A DNA stretch of 52,510 nt, taken from positions 1 to 52,510 of the forward strand of contig JACJOC010000067.1 of the NCBI GenBank assembly GCA_014695345.1, given 5' to 3'. This stretch comes from Cyanobacteria bacterium FACHB-471. Lineage in GTDB: Bacteria > Cyanobacteriota > Cyanobacteriia > Elainellales > Elainellaceae. Every line of letters begins with the position of its first letter. Within the stretch, counting starts at the first letter, position 1. The notes under the pieces are model-generated. The model was not told the DNA's origin. It did not search any database and saw nothing but the letters and a program-made list of their open reading frames with translations. Of this stretch, positions 7,633-17,200 are shown piece by piece. A program made the translations under genes and the position numbers.

Positions 7633-8217
7633 ATGATGGTCACGGACAGTAATGAAGCTCTAGCTGAATTGGATGCTGCTGAACTGGGTGATACTGAATT
7701 GGGTGATGTAGATACATCTATAGACTACATCGGCTCCGATGACATCTCAGATGGGTCAGGTCACGCCTTAACTCAAATTGCGATTGGTGCACTCGTTGGA
7801 GCCACCATTGGTGGAGTTGCCACTGCTTTGTCCAATCGGTCCATTGTCAACCGCATCAATCAGACCGTTCGGGGAGTTGGCTCCACCGTTAAAAGGGCTG
7901 CTAATAGCGTTGACGACGCGGTCAGAGGAGTGGGTGATGCAGTGCAAAGCGTTGCTACGGGCGTAAATGATACGGCCAAAGAGGTTAGTGACGTGGTTAG
8001 AGAGACAGCTGAAGGTATCGGCGGCACGGTGAAAGACACAATCAACACTGTGCAAAATACAGCCGAGAATGTCAACGACACTGTAAAAAGCACGGCTGAT
8101 GCGGTTCGCTGTACAACCGAGGAAGTAACCACATCCAATCAACGCGAAGCTAATGGGTCAGAAAATGACACTCTTTACAAACTAATCCCAGTTAACTCAA
8201 GTGAATCGGGCTCTTGA
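7633..8217 (+). CDS. Glycine-zipper, LEA-like repeat protein, paralogue (194 aa)
   Basis: 194 residues. AAGGAG lies four bases before the ATG, only 9 bases after the preceding stop, so the two are almost surely cotranscribed. It starts with acidic repeats (AELGDTELGD), followed by a glycine zipper (IAIGALVGATIGGVATALSN, about 51-70) and then tandem 11-residue units rich in Val, Asp, Thr: VGSTVKRAANS, VDDAVRGVGDA, VQSVATGVNDT, and so on to about residue 165. The protein is a paralogue of the upstream product and lacks its Pro-Thr region. The regular units explain the long shadow frames on the opposite strand. Confidence 0.75.
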   Translation: MMVTDSNEALAELDAAELGDTELGDVDTSIDYIGSDDISDGSGHALTQIAIGALVGATIGGVATALSNRSIVNRINQTVRGVGSTVKRAANSVDDAVRGVGDAVQSVATGVNDTAKEVSDVVRETAEGIGGTVKDTINTVQNTAENVNDTVKSTADAVRCTTEEVTTSNQREANGSENDTLYKLIPVNSSESGS

Positions 8218-8379
8218 AGCAATTTCCCCATTGAGTTGGGTTAATTGTGGGATGGGAAATGAGCAGCCTAAAGCGTGGGCTGCTCGTCCCTTCTACAGGT
8301 TCGTGGTTATAGCAGACGAGGTTCAGGGGGCTGGTTTCTGTTCTCTGTGTCGCCTTCACAATATTGGACTGGTGTAACT

Positions 8380-9249
8380 ATGCGTTGGATATCAGGATTC
8401 CTTAACCCCAAAAAGTCTCAGCCTTGTCAGCCACCAATTAACTCTCCAGCAGATCAAAGTTCAGATACAGTTCAAAATCCTAATACGATGCTACAGGTTG
8501 TAGTTGAAGAAACCGTAATGGCTGTTGCAAAATGGTTAGTGACGTTGGTCAACCGTAGTTTAGAAGCTAAGGCAGTTGCTCCAGTTGCCCCAGTCGCAGA
8601 AGCCCCAACGACCGCTGCTACTGTAGCTCAGAGCAATTCTGATGCCAGCTATACTGCTGCTTCCAATCCCTCTAGCGATTCTGACGTTGATCAAACGCGT
8701 ACGGTAGAAGAACTATTAGTAAAATTTAGCTGTTTAATCCAGCAGTCGCACGATCGCATTCAATCTACCACAACCTTAGAAAACCGCATCCGTGCAATTG
8801 AGACCTACTTGAGAAGGGACTATAAGTTAGAACAACAAGTTAAAGAGTTGAGCGAATCATTTGCCAATTTAGAGAATCGACTAGCTCAAGTTGAAAGCTT
8901 CGTTGAGCGAGTTGATGGGATTTCAACCGAAGAATTTCTAAAGATGGAGCAGCGTTTAGAGCAGCAAATTGAAACAGGAACTCAACCCATTGGTACTTTT
9001 GAAAATCGCCTTTCGCTGATCGAAAGCTCTATTGAGAGTGAAAACCTTACCCTTAATCAAATGGTAAAAGTAGAGCAAGATGTAATGGCCATCGAAAAAC
9101 GGATCGTTTCTCTAGAGAAATTGTTTACTCGAATGAGCCTGATCGTTCGGTATGTAGAAAATAACTACCGCTCGATCGCATCTTTGCAAAAGTACGTGAA
9201 GAACCTCGATCCTGCATCTATCCCTAATAAAAACGGTTCTCACAATTAA
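8380..9249 (+). CDS. Coiled-coil protein of the repeat-protein cluster
   Basis: 289 residues from the ATG at 8380 (MRWISGFLNPKK); a start at 8275 would add 35 residues without family character. Residues about 30-60 form an amphipathic segment (VVVEETVMAVAKWLVTLVNRSL), followed by an Ala/Pro/Ser linker. Residues about 110-275 are heptad-rich coiled coil with recurring ENR motifs (LENRIRAIE, LENRLAQVE, FENRLSLIE, IEKRIVSLEK). This could be a scaffold or tether. It lies 162 bases after the second glycine-zipper gene in the same direction. I do not recognise a family and know of no function. Confidence 0.65.
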   Translation: MRWISGFLNPKKSQPCQPPINSPADQSSDTVQNPNTMLQVVVEETVMAVAKWLVTLVNRSLEAKAVAPVAPVAEAPTTAATVAQSNSDASYTAASNPSSDSDVDQTRTVEELLVKFSCLIQQSHDRIQSTTTLENRIRAIETYLRRDYKLEQQVKELSESFANLENRLAQVESFVERVDGISTEEFLKMEQRLEQQIETGTQPIGTFENRLSLIESSIESENLTLNQMVKVEQDVMAIEKRIVSLEKLFTRMSLIVRYVENNYRSIASLQKYVKNLDPASIPNKNGSHN

Positions 9250-9345
9250 ACTCTCACAGGGTTAATATGGGAGAATTCAATTTATCCGTGGATGTGTTCT
9301 TCTTTTCGCCCTTCTAGTGCAGCTAACCCAAAAAGTTCATATTAC

Positions 9346-9373
9346 GCTTTAGGATAGGGGCTTTAGGATAGGG
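9346..9373. repeat. Tandem 14-mer, two copies
   Basis: GCTTTAGGATAGGG occurs twice without a gap (9346-9359 and 9360-9373), 25 bases before the permease start. The 14-mer is a multiple of seven and belongs with the heptanucleotide repeats seen elsewhere in the window. An effect on the promoter or leader of the following gene is possible. Confidence 0.8.
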
Positions 9374-9398
9374 ATTGTATGCTCTCCACTAAATTCCT

Positions 9399-10307
9399 TT
9401 GAACCGCAATCCTGATCATTCTGCATCTCCCAGCACTACAACTAAAACGGGTGCTTTGTATGCTATTTTTGCCTATTCATCCTGGGGGCTACTGCCCATT
9501 TATTGGAAGTTTTTTGGGCAGATTCCGGCTGTAGAAGTGCTTAGCCATCGCATCATTTGGTCAATGGTGTTTCTCACCGGGTTATTGCTGCTGCAACGAC
9601 GCAGAGCTGAATTTACTAAGATCTGGCGATCGCCCACTCATCTCTCCACTCTCTTTTTAACTGCCTCACTACTCACTTTTAATTGGGGACTTTACATCTA
9701 CGCCGTGAATGCCGATCGCGTCGTAGAAACCAGCTTAGGATACTTCATCAACCCGCTTGTGAACGTCCTGCTCGGATTTGTGTTTCTCAAAGAACAGTTA
9801 AACCGATGGCAAACCCTGGCTGTAGTTTTAGCAGGACTCGGAGTCGCGAACTTTATCTGGCAACTGGGAGAAGTTCCCTGGATTGCGCTAGTGTTGGCGT
9901 TTTCCTTTGCCTGCTACGGCTTGTTGCGAAAAGTGGTGCCTGTTGCGCCAATGGCCGGATTGGCAATGGAAACGTTACTCGTTACCCCGATCGCCCTTGC
10001 TGCCACTGGCTATTGGGCCGCGACAGGCACAGGACACTTTGGCACAAGTTGGGCAACCAGTTTGCTGTTTATTGGTGCAGGGGTAACAACTTCACTGCCA
10101 CTGCTGTGGTTTAACAATGCGGCTAAACGGTTGAGGCTTTCCACATTGGGATTCTTTCAATATCTAGCTCCCAGTTTGCAGCTTGTGTTAGCCCTGTGGC
10201 TCTACCGTGAACCGTTTACCTTAACTCACGCGATCACGTTTGGGCTGATTTGGACAGCCCTGATTTTGTATTCCACTTCATCTTTGATGAGCCAGCGATC
10301 GAGTTGA
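9399..10307 (+). CDS. rarD: RarD-type EamA/DMT-superfamily permease
   Basis: 302 residues with ten membrane helices in two EamA halves, the architecture of the drug/metabolite transporter superfamily. The first helix (GALYAIFAYSSWGLLPIYWKFF) and the VEVLSHRIIWSM segment are typical of RarD proteins, and SLGYFINPLVNVLLGFVFLKEQLNRWQ marks the end of the first half. RarD was first linked to chloramphenicol sensitivity, and the true substrate is not established. The only suitable start is TTG at 9399; an ATG at 9379 is out of frame. It ends 13 bases before the convergent cysH. Confidence 0.85.
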   Translation: MNRNPDHSASPSTTTKTGALYAIFAYSSWGLLPIYWKFFGQIPAVEVLSHRIIWSMVFLTGLLLLQRRRAEFTKIWRSPTHLSTLFLTASLLTFNWGLYIYAVNADRVVETSLGYFINPLVNVLLGFVFLKEQLNRWQTLAVVLAGLGVANFIWQLGEVPWIALVLAFSFACYGLLRKVVPVAPMAGLAMETLLVTPIALAATGYWAATGTGHFGTSWATSLLFIGAGVTTSLPLLWFNNAAKRLRLSTLGFFQYLAPSLQLVLALWLYREPFTLTHAITFGLIWTALILYSTSSLMSQRSS

Positions 10308-10320
10308 TTGCTGCAACGGC

Positions 10321-11079
10321 TTACAGCGAACTAGAGTCGAGGCTAGCTGATTCTCCCAAGCTTTGCGGTAAGTGAATTCCACATTCCTGCTTCAAGCCAT
10401 TAAAGCGGGTGTCGCGTTCGTCCTCATCTGTAGCGGTGAGGGGGCGGCTAGAGTGCCAATCGCCCACCGTGACATAGCCTTCATCAAACAGCGGATGATA
10501 GGGCAAGTCATAGGCTTGAAGGTAGTCATACACTTGCTTAGAACTCCACCGCAGAATCGGTAGCACCTTGTAAATGCTGCCCTGGAGGTTGACGAAATCC
10601 AGCGTTTTACGGTGATCGGTTTGGCTGCTGCGAAGCCCAGCCAGCCATGCGGTAACGTTTAACTCGCGCAGGGCTCGCTGCATCGGCTCGACTTTGCGGA
10701 GTTGGTCATAACGATTAAGCGACTCCACATCGTTTTGGTCCCACAGCCGACCATAAAGGGCTTCCATTCGGGCAGGGCTAAGGGAAGACTGATAGACCTT
10801 GAGGTTGAGCTTGAGGCGATCGCTCAACTGGTCTGCAAAGAGGTAAGTTTTAGTGGGCAAATAGCCTGTATCAATCCAGATCACCGGAATGTCAGGAACG
10901 ATGCATGTCACCATATGCAGCATTACAGCAGAGTGAATGCCAAAGCTCGTCGTCATTGCCAATCCGCTATCAAACGTATCAACCGCCCATTGCACAATCT
11001 GAACTGCGTCTGCTTCTGCAAACTGCTGATTGACTTCGTTCAGGTTGATTGCGGTTTGCCCCCATTTCAAGCTAGTCAT
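10321..11079 (-). CDS. cysH: Phosphoadenylyl-sulfate reductase
   Basis: 252 residues, the usual length for CysH. It reduces PAPS to sulfite with thioredoxin in assimilatory sulfate reduction. The PP-loop-type nucleotide site lies at about residues 41-50 ([13 protein letters not shown]), followed by [13 protein letters not shown], the [13 protein letters not shown] segment, and the C-terminal ECGIH motif whose cysteine attacks the substrate. The extra cysteine pairs that hold an iron-sulfur cluster in APS reductases are absent, so PAPS is the more likely substrate. No other sulfur gene lies next to it. The start at 11079 is directly followed by the family-like MTSLKW. Confidence 0.9.
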   Translation of the reverse strand: MTSLKWGQTAINLNEVNQQFAEADAVQIVQWAVDTFDSGLAMTTSFGIHSAVMLHMVTCIVPDIPVIWIDTGYLPTKTYLFADQLSDRLKLNLKVYQSSLSPARMEALYGRLWDQNDVESLNRYDQLRKVEPMQRALRELNVTAWLAGLRSSQTDHRKTLDFVNLQGSIYKVLPILRWSSKQVYDYLQAYDLPYHPLFDEGYVTVGDWHSSRPLTATDEDERDTRFNGLKQECGIHLPQSLGESASLDSSSL

Positions 11080-11209
11080 TCAACTTTCCTTCAGATCCAT
11101 GTGACTTTGTGCGATCGCTGCCTCCTTTCAGATAATCGCATGATACAAACAAGCTTGGCACGATGCTTTTAGAATGCATCTCGGATTATGCAGTAATTGG
11201 GAGACAAAG

Positions 11210-11677
11210 GTGACGCGCAAGACCATTTATTTAGCTAGCCCCTACGGATTTTCTCAACAACAAAAGGCGTTGCTGTTACCGCCTATCGTTCAGGCGCTAG
11301 AGGCGCTAGGGGCAGAAGTTTGGGAGCCATTTGAGCGCAACAATCAGGTCGATTTCTCCCAAGTCGGCTGGGCTTATCAGGTCGCACAGGCAGATTTCAA
11401 TGATGTGAAAAACTGTGATGGTATTTTTGCTGTCGTGAACGGAACACCGCCCGATGAAGGGGTCATGGTTGAACTGGGAATGGCGATCGCCCTTCACAAA
11501 GCTATTTTCCTGTTTCGCGATGATTTCCGCCGCTGTACCGACAGTGAGCTTTACCCACTCAACCTGATGGTTTTCTCAGGGCTGCCTGAAAAGAACTGGG
11601 AAGATTACTACTACACCTCCCTAGATGAAGTTAAATCTGAGCAAAAGGCTCTCTACCGCTGGCTGAGTGTTGCATAG
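11210..11677 (+). CDS. Nucleoside 2-deoxyribosyltransferase family protein
   Basis: About 155 residues from the GTG at 11210, which follows a GGGAG ribosome site and begins right before the conserved strand TIYLASPYGFS. An ATG at 11174 would add 12 residues. Motifs of the family are present: the N-terminal nucleotide-binding strand, AQADFNDVKNCDGIFAVVNGTPPDEG, and the catalytic-type Glu in VMVELGMAIAL. Members transfer deoxyribose between bases or act as nucleotide hydrolases; the exact substrate cannot be read from the sequence. It is transcribed divergently from cysH. Confidence 0.85.
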   Translation: MTRKTIYLASPYGFSQQQKALLLPPIVQALEALGAEVWEPFERNNQVDFSQVGWAYQVAQADFNDVKNCDGIFAVVNGTPPDEGVMVELGMAIALHKAIFLFRDDFRRCTDSELYPLNLMVFSGLPEKNWEDYYYTSLDEVKSEQKALYRWLSVA

Positions 11678-11736
11678 GAAGCAAGATCTAAGGCATTTCG
11701 GGGAAAGGAAACCCCTGCACAACTGACGGTGTTTCA

Positions 11737-11762
11737 GTAGGGGCGAACGGCTGTTTGCCCTA
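11737..11762. repeat. Palindrome of the GTAGGGGC family, slightly decayed
   Basis: GTAGGGGCGAAC at 11737-11748 faces GTTTGCCCTA at 11753-11762. One arm has lost a G and one pair is a G-T wobble. It lies between the deoxyribosyltransferase-like gene and the beta-lactamase-like gene and may double as a transcription stop. Confidence 0.6.
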
Positions 11763-11871
11763 ACAGGCGTGTTCTCGAAAATCCCTCAAATCTGAGCCTG
11801 AGTTTCTGGAACTATCTGACCCTGGGGTGTATCCCTACGGGTTCTCAGAAGCAGTTCTATCAAGAAGCATC

Positions 11872-12756
11872 ATGCATCAAGCTAGAAAGATTCTGTCTAG
11901 AAAATGGCGATCGCTCCTCCTGCTTGCTCTAGCGAGCCTGCTTGCCCTCCTGATGGGAGGACACCTTAACGGCAATCAGGCTGCCTTCGCAGGGGTGTCA
12001 GGAGTGCAGGTAGAAGAAGTGGCGATCGCCCAGGTTGATCTATCACAACCCTTTGAGCAGCTTGGGATAGAAGGTTCTGTGCTGCTCTACGACCAGAACG
12101 CAAATCAATTCTATGAACACAATCCCACCCGCAACACAACAGCCTTTTTCCCTTTGTCCACGTTCAAGATTTTGAATGCGCTCGTCTCTTTGGAGACGGG
12201 TGTAATCCGCGATGACGTAACCGTTCTGACCTGGGACGGGATCGAGCGTGAATTTCCAAGTTGGAACCGCGACACCAATCTCCGCCAAGGGTTCAAAGAT
12301 TCAACCATCTGGTTTTATCAAGTCCTGGCTCGCAAAGTTGGACATGAGCGAATGCAGGATTTTGTGAATCAGGTTGAGTATGGCAATCGCGACATCGGAA
12401 CAGTCGAAGCGATCGATCGATTTTGGTTAGAAGGTCCGCTGCGAGTCACCCCCCATCAGCAAATAGAGTTTTTGCAAAAACTCTATCGAAACGAGTTGCC
12501 TTTCTCCCAACGCACTATTGATGTGGTCAAAGACATCATGGTAGTTGAGCGCACTCCGGACTATGTACTGCGCGGCAAAACGGGCTTGGACACCATCACC
12601 ACGGGCTGGCCAAAACTGGGCTGGTTTGTTGGTTATTTAGAACAGAACGATAACGTCTACTTCTTTGCGACCAACATCGCCACGCAAGACGAAGATGACT
12701 TTCCCGCCCGCATCGAAGTGACGCGGCGCAGTCTTAAAGCGTTAGGGTTGTTTTGA
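11872..12756 (+). CDS. Class D beta-lactamase-like serine hydrolase
   Basis: 294 residues from the ATG at 11872; a frame open from 11827 would add 15 residues upstream of the signal peptide. The signal sequence (RKWRSLLLLALASLLALLMGG) ends near AFAG. The active-site motifs of class D enzymes are present: Ser96-Thr-Phe-Lys99, Tyr170-Gly-Asn, Lys236-Thr-Gly and Trp251-Phe-Val-Gly. The second motif is Ser144-Thr-Ile, where most class D enzymes have Ser-x-Val. The enzyme should act in the periplasm, either hydrolysing beta-lactams or as a penicillin-binding relative; activity is not proven. It has no regulatory or mobile neighbour, so it looks like a chromosomal house gene. Confidence 0.85.
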   Translation: MHQARKILSRKWRSLLLLALASLLALLMGGHLNGNQAAFAGVSGVQVEEVAIAQVDLSQPFEQLGIEGSVLLYDQNANQFYEHNPTRNTTAFFPLSTFKILNALVSLETGVIRDDVTVLTWDGIEREFPSWNRDTNLRQGFKDSTIWFYQVLARKVGHERMQDFVNQVEYGNRDIGTVEAIDRFWLEGPLRVTPHQQIEFLQKLYRNELPFSQRTIDVVKDIMVVERTPDYVLRGKTGLDTITTGWPKLGWFVGYLEQNDNVYFFATNIATQDEDDFPARIEVTRRSLKALGLF

Positions 12757-12759
12757 TTT

Positions 12760-12797
12760 GGGGAAAGGGGAAAAAGGGTGTGTTTTCCCCTTTCCCC
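12760..12797. terminator. 15-bp stem-loop terminator
   Basis: GGGGAAAGGGGAAAA at 12760-12774 and its exact complement at 12783-12797 enclose an 8-nt loop, four bases after the beta-lactamase-like stop codon. The homopurine/homopyrimidine arms make a stable hairpin. The T-run follows only weakly. Confidence 0.6.
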
Positions 12798-12837
12798 TAC
12801 GATTAGTAGTTAAATTGAGAGAAAATCCCTGTTTTAT

Positions 12838-14205
12838 ATGCCTCCAACGATTGCTCTGATTGCCCACGACCGCAAAAAAAGCGATATGGTGGCGTTTGCT
12901 CAGAAGTATGTCTATCTTCTGTCTCGCTACCGACTCATTGCTACCGGCACGACAGGAGAAAGGGTTCAGGCTGGGACGGATTTAACGGTCGAATGTAAGC
13001 TGTCTGGACCGTTGGGTGGGGATGCTCAGATTGCGGCTGAGGTGACGACAGGGGATGTCGCTGCGGTGATTTTTTTGATTGATCCGCTCTATGCTCAGCC
13101 CCACGAACCTGATATTCGCGCCCTGCTGCGGATCTGTGAGGTGCATAATGTTTTGTTTGCGACCAATCTGGCAACTGCCGAGGCGATCGCTTCTCAACTC
13201 TCTAATACCAAGAATGCTTTTCTGATTTTCAATCCGGTTGCGGGTCAGAGCAATCCCGTGGAGGCATTGTCCCAGATTCGAGAATTGTTGCAGCCACACA
13301 TGCTGCTGACGGTTCACACCACGACTCCAGAAGACGACGTTAAGCAGGTCGCGCAGGAGGCGATCGCCGCTGGAGCCGACATGATTTTGGCTTCGGGAGG
13401 CGACGGCACCATCTCTGCGGCGGCGGCTGGGGTGATTGGCACAGGCGTTCCTTTGGGTGTGATTCCAAGGGGCACAGCCAACGCTTTCTCCGTTGCATTG
13501 GGAATTCCTAGAGCCGTGCAGGGAGCCTGCCAGACAATTTTGTCTGGGCTAACGCGCACTGTAGATGCAGCCCGCTGTAACGGTGCGCCGATGATTTTGC
13601 TGGCTGGAATTGGGTTTGAGGCAGAAACGATTGACCGGGCCAATCGCGACCTGAAAAATCGCCTGGGCGTTTTGGCTTACATTCTGGCAGGGGTACAGCA
13701 ATTTGGGCAGCAGGAGCAATTTCTTGCCCAAATTGACGTTAGTGGCACCGTCAGCGAGTGTCAAGCAGGAGCAATCACCATTGCTAACGTTGCACCACCG
13801 ACTTCTGTGTTAGCTCAAGGCTTTGGGCAGGTGCTTGTGGATGATGGGCTGCTAGATGTGACGATCAGCACTGCAAATACTCGGCTCCAGGCGATCGACA
13901 CGATGCTGAATTTGTTTGGCTCCGCGCTGATCAAAACTGCTACCAATCGGGAAGACATTATCTGTCTGCGAACCCAACGGCTCACCGTCACCACTGACCC
14001 ACCCCAAAAGGTTGTAGTTGATGGAGAAATTATTGGCACCACACCCGTTGAGATTGAGTGTATTCCACAAGGACTGCTGGTGTTTGCCCCGCCCGTAGCA
14101 GTGGCACCTACTCAGGAAGAAGTCGCTGCCGAAGTTGAGGGGGAAATTGCGGCTATTGAGGATGCAGTTGAGCAAGAGAAAAAGGATGAAGCGGGAGAAG
14201 GATGA
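12838..14205 (+). CDS. Methylglyoxal synthase fused to a diacylglycerol/lipid kinase
   Basis: 455 residues in two enzymes. Residues 1-125 are methylglyoxal synthase (dihydroxyacetone phosphate to methylglyoxal plus phosphate): ALIAHDRKK with the family His, the phosphate loop ATGTTGERV, GPLGGDAQIA with the catalytic Asp region, and FLIDPLYAQPHEPDIRAL. Residues about 128-420 are a YegS/DgkB-type lipid kinase: FLIFNPVAGQSNP, the ATP-site SGGDGTISAAAAGV, and GVIPRGTANAFSVALGIP. The C-terminus is a Glu-rich tail ending in a heptad repeat. The fused form occurs in cyanobacteria, but the reason for the link is unknown: glycolytic bypass and lipid phosphorylation share no step. The ATG at 12838 starts with the family sequence. 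Confidence 0.9.
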   Translation: MPPTIALIAHDRKKSDMVAFAQKYVYLLSRYRLIATGTTGERVQAGTDLTVECKLSGPLGGDAQIAAEVTTGDVAAVIFLIDPLYAQPHEPDIRALLRICEVHNVLFATNLATAEAIASQLSNTKNAFLIFNPVAGQSNPVEALSQIRELLQPHMLLTVHTTTPEDDVKQVAQEAIAAGADMILASGGDGTISAAAAGVIGTGVPLGVIPRGTANAFSVALGIPRAVQGACQTILSGLTRTVDAARCNGAPMILLAGIGFEAETIDRANRDLKNRLGVLAYILAGVQQFGQQEQFLAQIDVSGTVSECQAGAITIANVAPPTSVLAQGFGQVLVDDGLLDVTISTANTRLQAIDTMLNLFGSALIKTATNREDIICLRTQRLTVTTDPPQKVVVDGEIIGTTPVEIECIPQGLLVFAPPVAVAPTQEEVAAEVEGEIAAIEDAVEQEKKDEAGEG

Positions 14206-14213
14206 AGGATAAG
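14184..14213. repeat. GGATGAA heptad repeat at the gene end
   Basis: GGATGAA occurs at 14184-14190 and 14200-14206, followed by GGATAAG at 14207-14213. The stop codon of the MGS-lipid kinase gene (14203-14205) lies inside the second unit, so the repeat encodes the last residues. The same unit occurs at 14641-14668. Confidence 0.75.
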
Positions 14214-14228
14214 GGCTAAAACGAATCT

Positions 14229-17200
14229 TCAGCTTTCTCGGTTGAAAGTCCGATCGCCAATTTTTAATATTTTTAATGCCGCAATCGCTTTGATTAATTC
14301 TTCTGGTTCAACAGGCTTTGCGAGGTGCTGTTGAAACCCTGCTGTCAGGGCTTGTTGCTGATTTAGTTCTCCTGCGTAGGCAGTGAGGGCGATCGCTGGA
14401 ATGTTGCCGCCTTGCTCTGGTGGCAGACTTCTCACCTGCTTGAGCAATGCGTAGCCGTCCATGTCCGGCATTCCAATGTCGCTCAACAATAGGTCTGGTT
14501 TGGTGTGTGTCAGTGTGTGTAGTGCTGCTTCTGCGGATGCCACTGCAATCACCTCGGCTCCAGCCTGCTCTAATACAAACGTAAAGAAAGTACGGGTGTC
14601 TGTGTCGTCATCGACTAGCAAAACGCGCAGCGACTTTAAAGGATGAGGGACGAAGGATGAAGGATGATGGGGATCGGTTTCGTCCTTTATGCCTGCCTCC
14701 TCATCTTTCAGCAGCGGTAGCCGGACGGTAAAGGTCGATCCCTGCTCTTCTCCGGGGCTGGCTACTGCGATCGTGCCACCGTGTAGTTCGACTAAGTGAC
14801 GGGCGATCGCCAATCCCAGTCCCAGTCCCCCAAATTGGCGCGTGATCGCTCCATCAGCCTGACGAAAGGCATCAAACACATGAGGCAGGAAGTCGGGAGT
14901 AATTCCTTTGCCCGTGTCGGTGACGGTGATCTGAGCGTAATTCGTCCTTTGTCCTTGGGGATCTGTTTTGAATTGCTGACCTTTCACCCATGACCCGTGA
15001 CCCATGACTAATGACAGCCTCACCTCAACTTGTCCGCCTAGAGACGTGAATTTGACGGCATTAGAGAGCAAATTCCAAATGACCTGCTGCAAGCGACCCG
15101 GATCGCCAGAAACCTTACCAACGGTTGGGTCAAGCACAGCCTGAAGGTTAATCGACTTTGTAGTTGCCGCCAGCTGAACCGTTTCAATTGCAGCTTGAAT
15201 GGTTGTTGCTAGATCGACCGGGATGTTGTCCAGTCGCAATTTGCCCTGGAGAATGCGGGAAACATCCAGCAGGTCTTCGATCAGTTGGGTTTGCAGTTTG
15301 GCATTGCGCTCAATGGTTTCCAAAGCGCGGTCGGTGGTTGCGGCATCAAATGAGCGCGATCGCAGCAGCTTAGACCAGCCCAAAATCGGGTTCAGTGGAG
15401 TTCGCAATTCGTGGGAAAGAATGGCTAAAAACTCATCTTTAATGCGATTTGCGGCTTCTGCGTTGGCTCTAGCTGTTTGCTCGGCGGTCAGGCTACGGGC
15501 AAGTTCGAGCTGCGCTTGATGCTGTTTGGTCACGTCGCGGATCGTAACAATTGCCAGAATGACTTTTCCTTGTTTATCTTGTACGGGAGTGCCGCTGTAG
15601 CTGCCAATCCAGGTTTTGTCAGTATCTCGACGACGAACCTGAATCTCATAGTTGGAGAAGGTTTCACCGTTGAGCGCTCTAGCGATCGGCCACTGCTCTA
15701 CGGAGACAAAGTTGCCCTGCAAATCATGCACCTCAAAGGTGTCTGGAAGCTCTTGCAGGTGCCGTCGTACTTGCTCGACGGTGTCATACTCATGCAGGGC
15801 AAGTGCCGCCGGATTAAACGTCAACATGTTGCCTTGCGGGTCAGCAATCACTAACCCCTCAGTCATGTTGTTGAGAATTGCCTCAAGCTGTCCGACGCTT
15901 GTCTCTAGCTGATGCAGCAGTTGTTCGCGCTCGGCTTCGGCTTGCTTGCGATCGCTAATATCTAGAAATGCTGCGACTGAGCCTCTAACCTGTCCTTGCT
16001 CATCGAGCAGAGGTTTGGCATAACCAAACAAGCTAAAGCGACTGCCATCTGCTCGGACAATATCGACCTCTGTTCCTTTGATTTCTACATTGTGCAGGGC
16101 GGCATAGCGCAAGGGAAATTCATTGGGCGTGAGTTCGCGTCCTTCCTGAATGATTTTGTAGGACGGAGGCGGAGCATCAGCGGGGGTGTAAGAAACATTG
16201 GCATCTGGGATAATTCCCAACATTTTGGCAAAGGCTGGGTTGGCTTTGACCTGCCTAAATGCTGGATCTTGGGTAATCAATACGCCAATTGGAATCACTT
16301 CAAACAGCGTTTGCAAATCCTGGTTGAGGCTGGCGATCGACTGTTCACGAGCGGCGATCGCCGCTGCCATCTCGTCAAAGGCGCGTGCCAAATGCCCCAG
16401 CTCTCCTGTATCATCAGCTAGTTCAGTGCGGGCGCTAAGGTCGCCACTTTGGAGCTTTTGAGCAGTTTGTACGAGGGATTGCACTTTGCGGGTGAGAAAA
16501 ATATCTCCCCCAAACCAGGCAGCCGTCAGCGCCAAAACAGTGACGCATCCTAGCCCAACCAGATTTTCCACGAGCAGTTGGTTAGCTTCTGCAAAAGCAA
16601 CGTTTCTGGGCACTCCAATTCTGATATGGACATCTTGATCAAAAGAGCCATGAGAGCCATTACCCAATGTGGTAAATGCATAAAGCTGCTCAACCCCATC
16701 TAAACTAGTGGCTTCAGTCGTACCCTCGCGCTGAGCCAAAATCCTTTGGGTGATAGGAGCATTCGGGACAGACTTGCCGACCCAATCTTGTGAATCTGGG
16801 TAGCGAACTAAAATCGTTCCGTTGCGGTCGGTTACGGTAACGGTCGAGCCTTCTGGTAACTCTGCTTCGGCAGCTAATCGATCCATCCAGTCCAGATCTA
16901 ATGCTGCACTGACGATCGCCCTTACTTTCCCCGATTCATCTAAAATGGGATAGCCAAAATTGAGCGTAGACTTACCTGTAATTCGCTCTACCTGATATTC
17001 GCCGATGGCAAAGTCACGATTAGCAAGCGCAAGACGAAAGTAAGCGCGATCGGCTACGCTAATCGACTGTGTTGTTGCAGGGGCACTACAAGTTAAGTTA
17101 CCTGCTGCATCTGCTACCACAAAACCTGCGTAAGAACGATATTGCTTTAATAGATTAGCCAGCAGTTGGTTACAGGCTTCGGTATCTAGTTCATGAATTG

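Noticed and set aside
7768-8142. Open frames of 124 and 92 residues opposite the glycine-zipper gene
   Set aside because: They mirror the regular 11-residue repeats of the sense gene and have no independent ribosome site or motif.
12982-14175. Several minus-strand frames of 70-111 residues opposite the MGS-lipid kinase gene
   Set aside because: They are shadows of a strongly conserved two-domain gene on the other strand.
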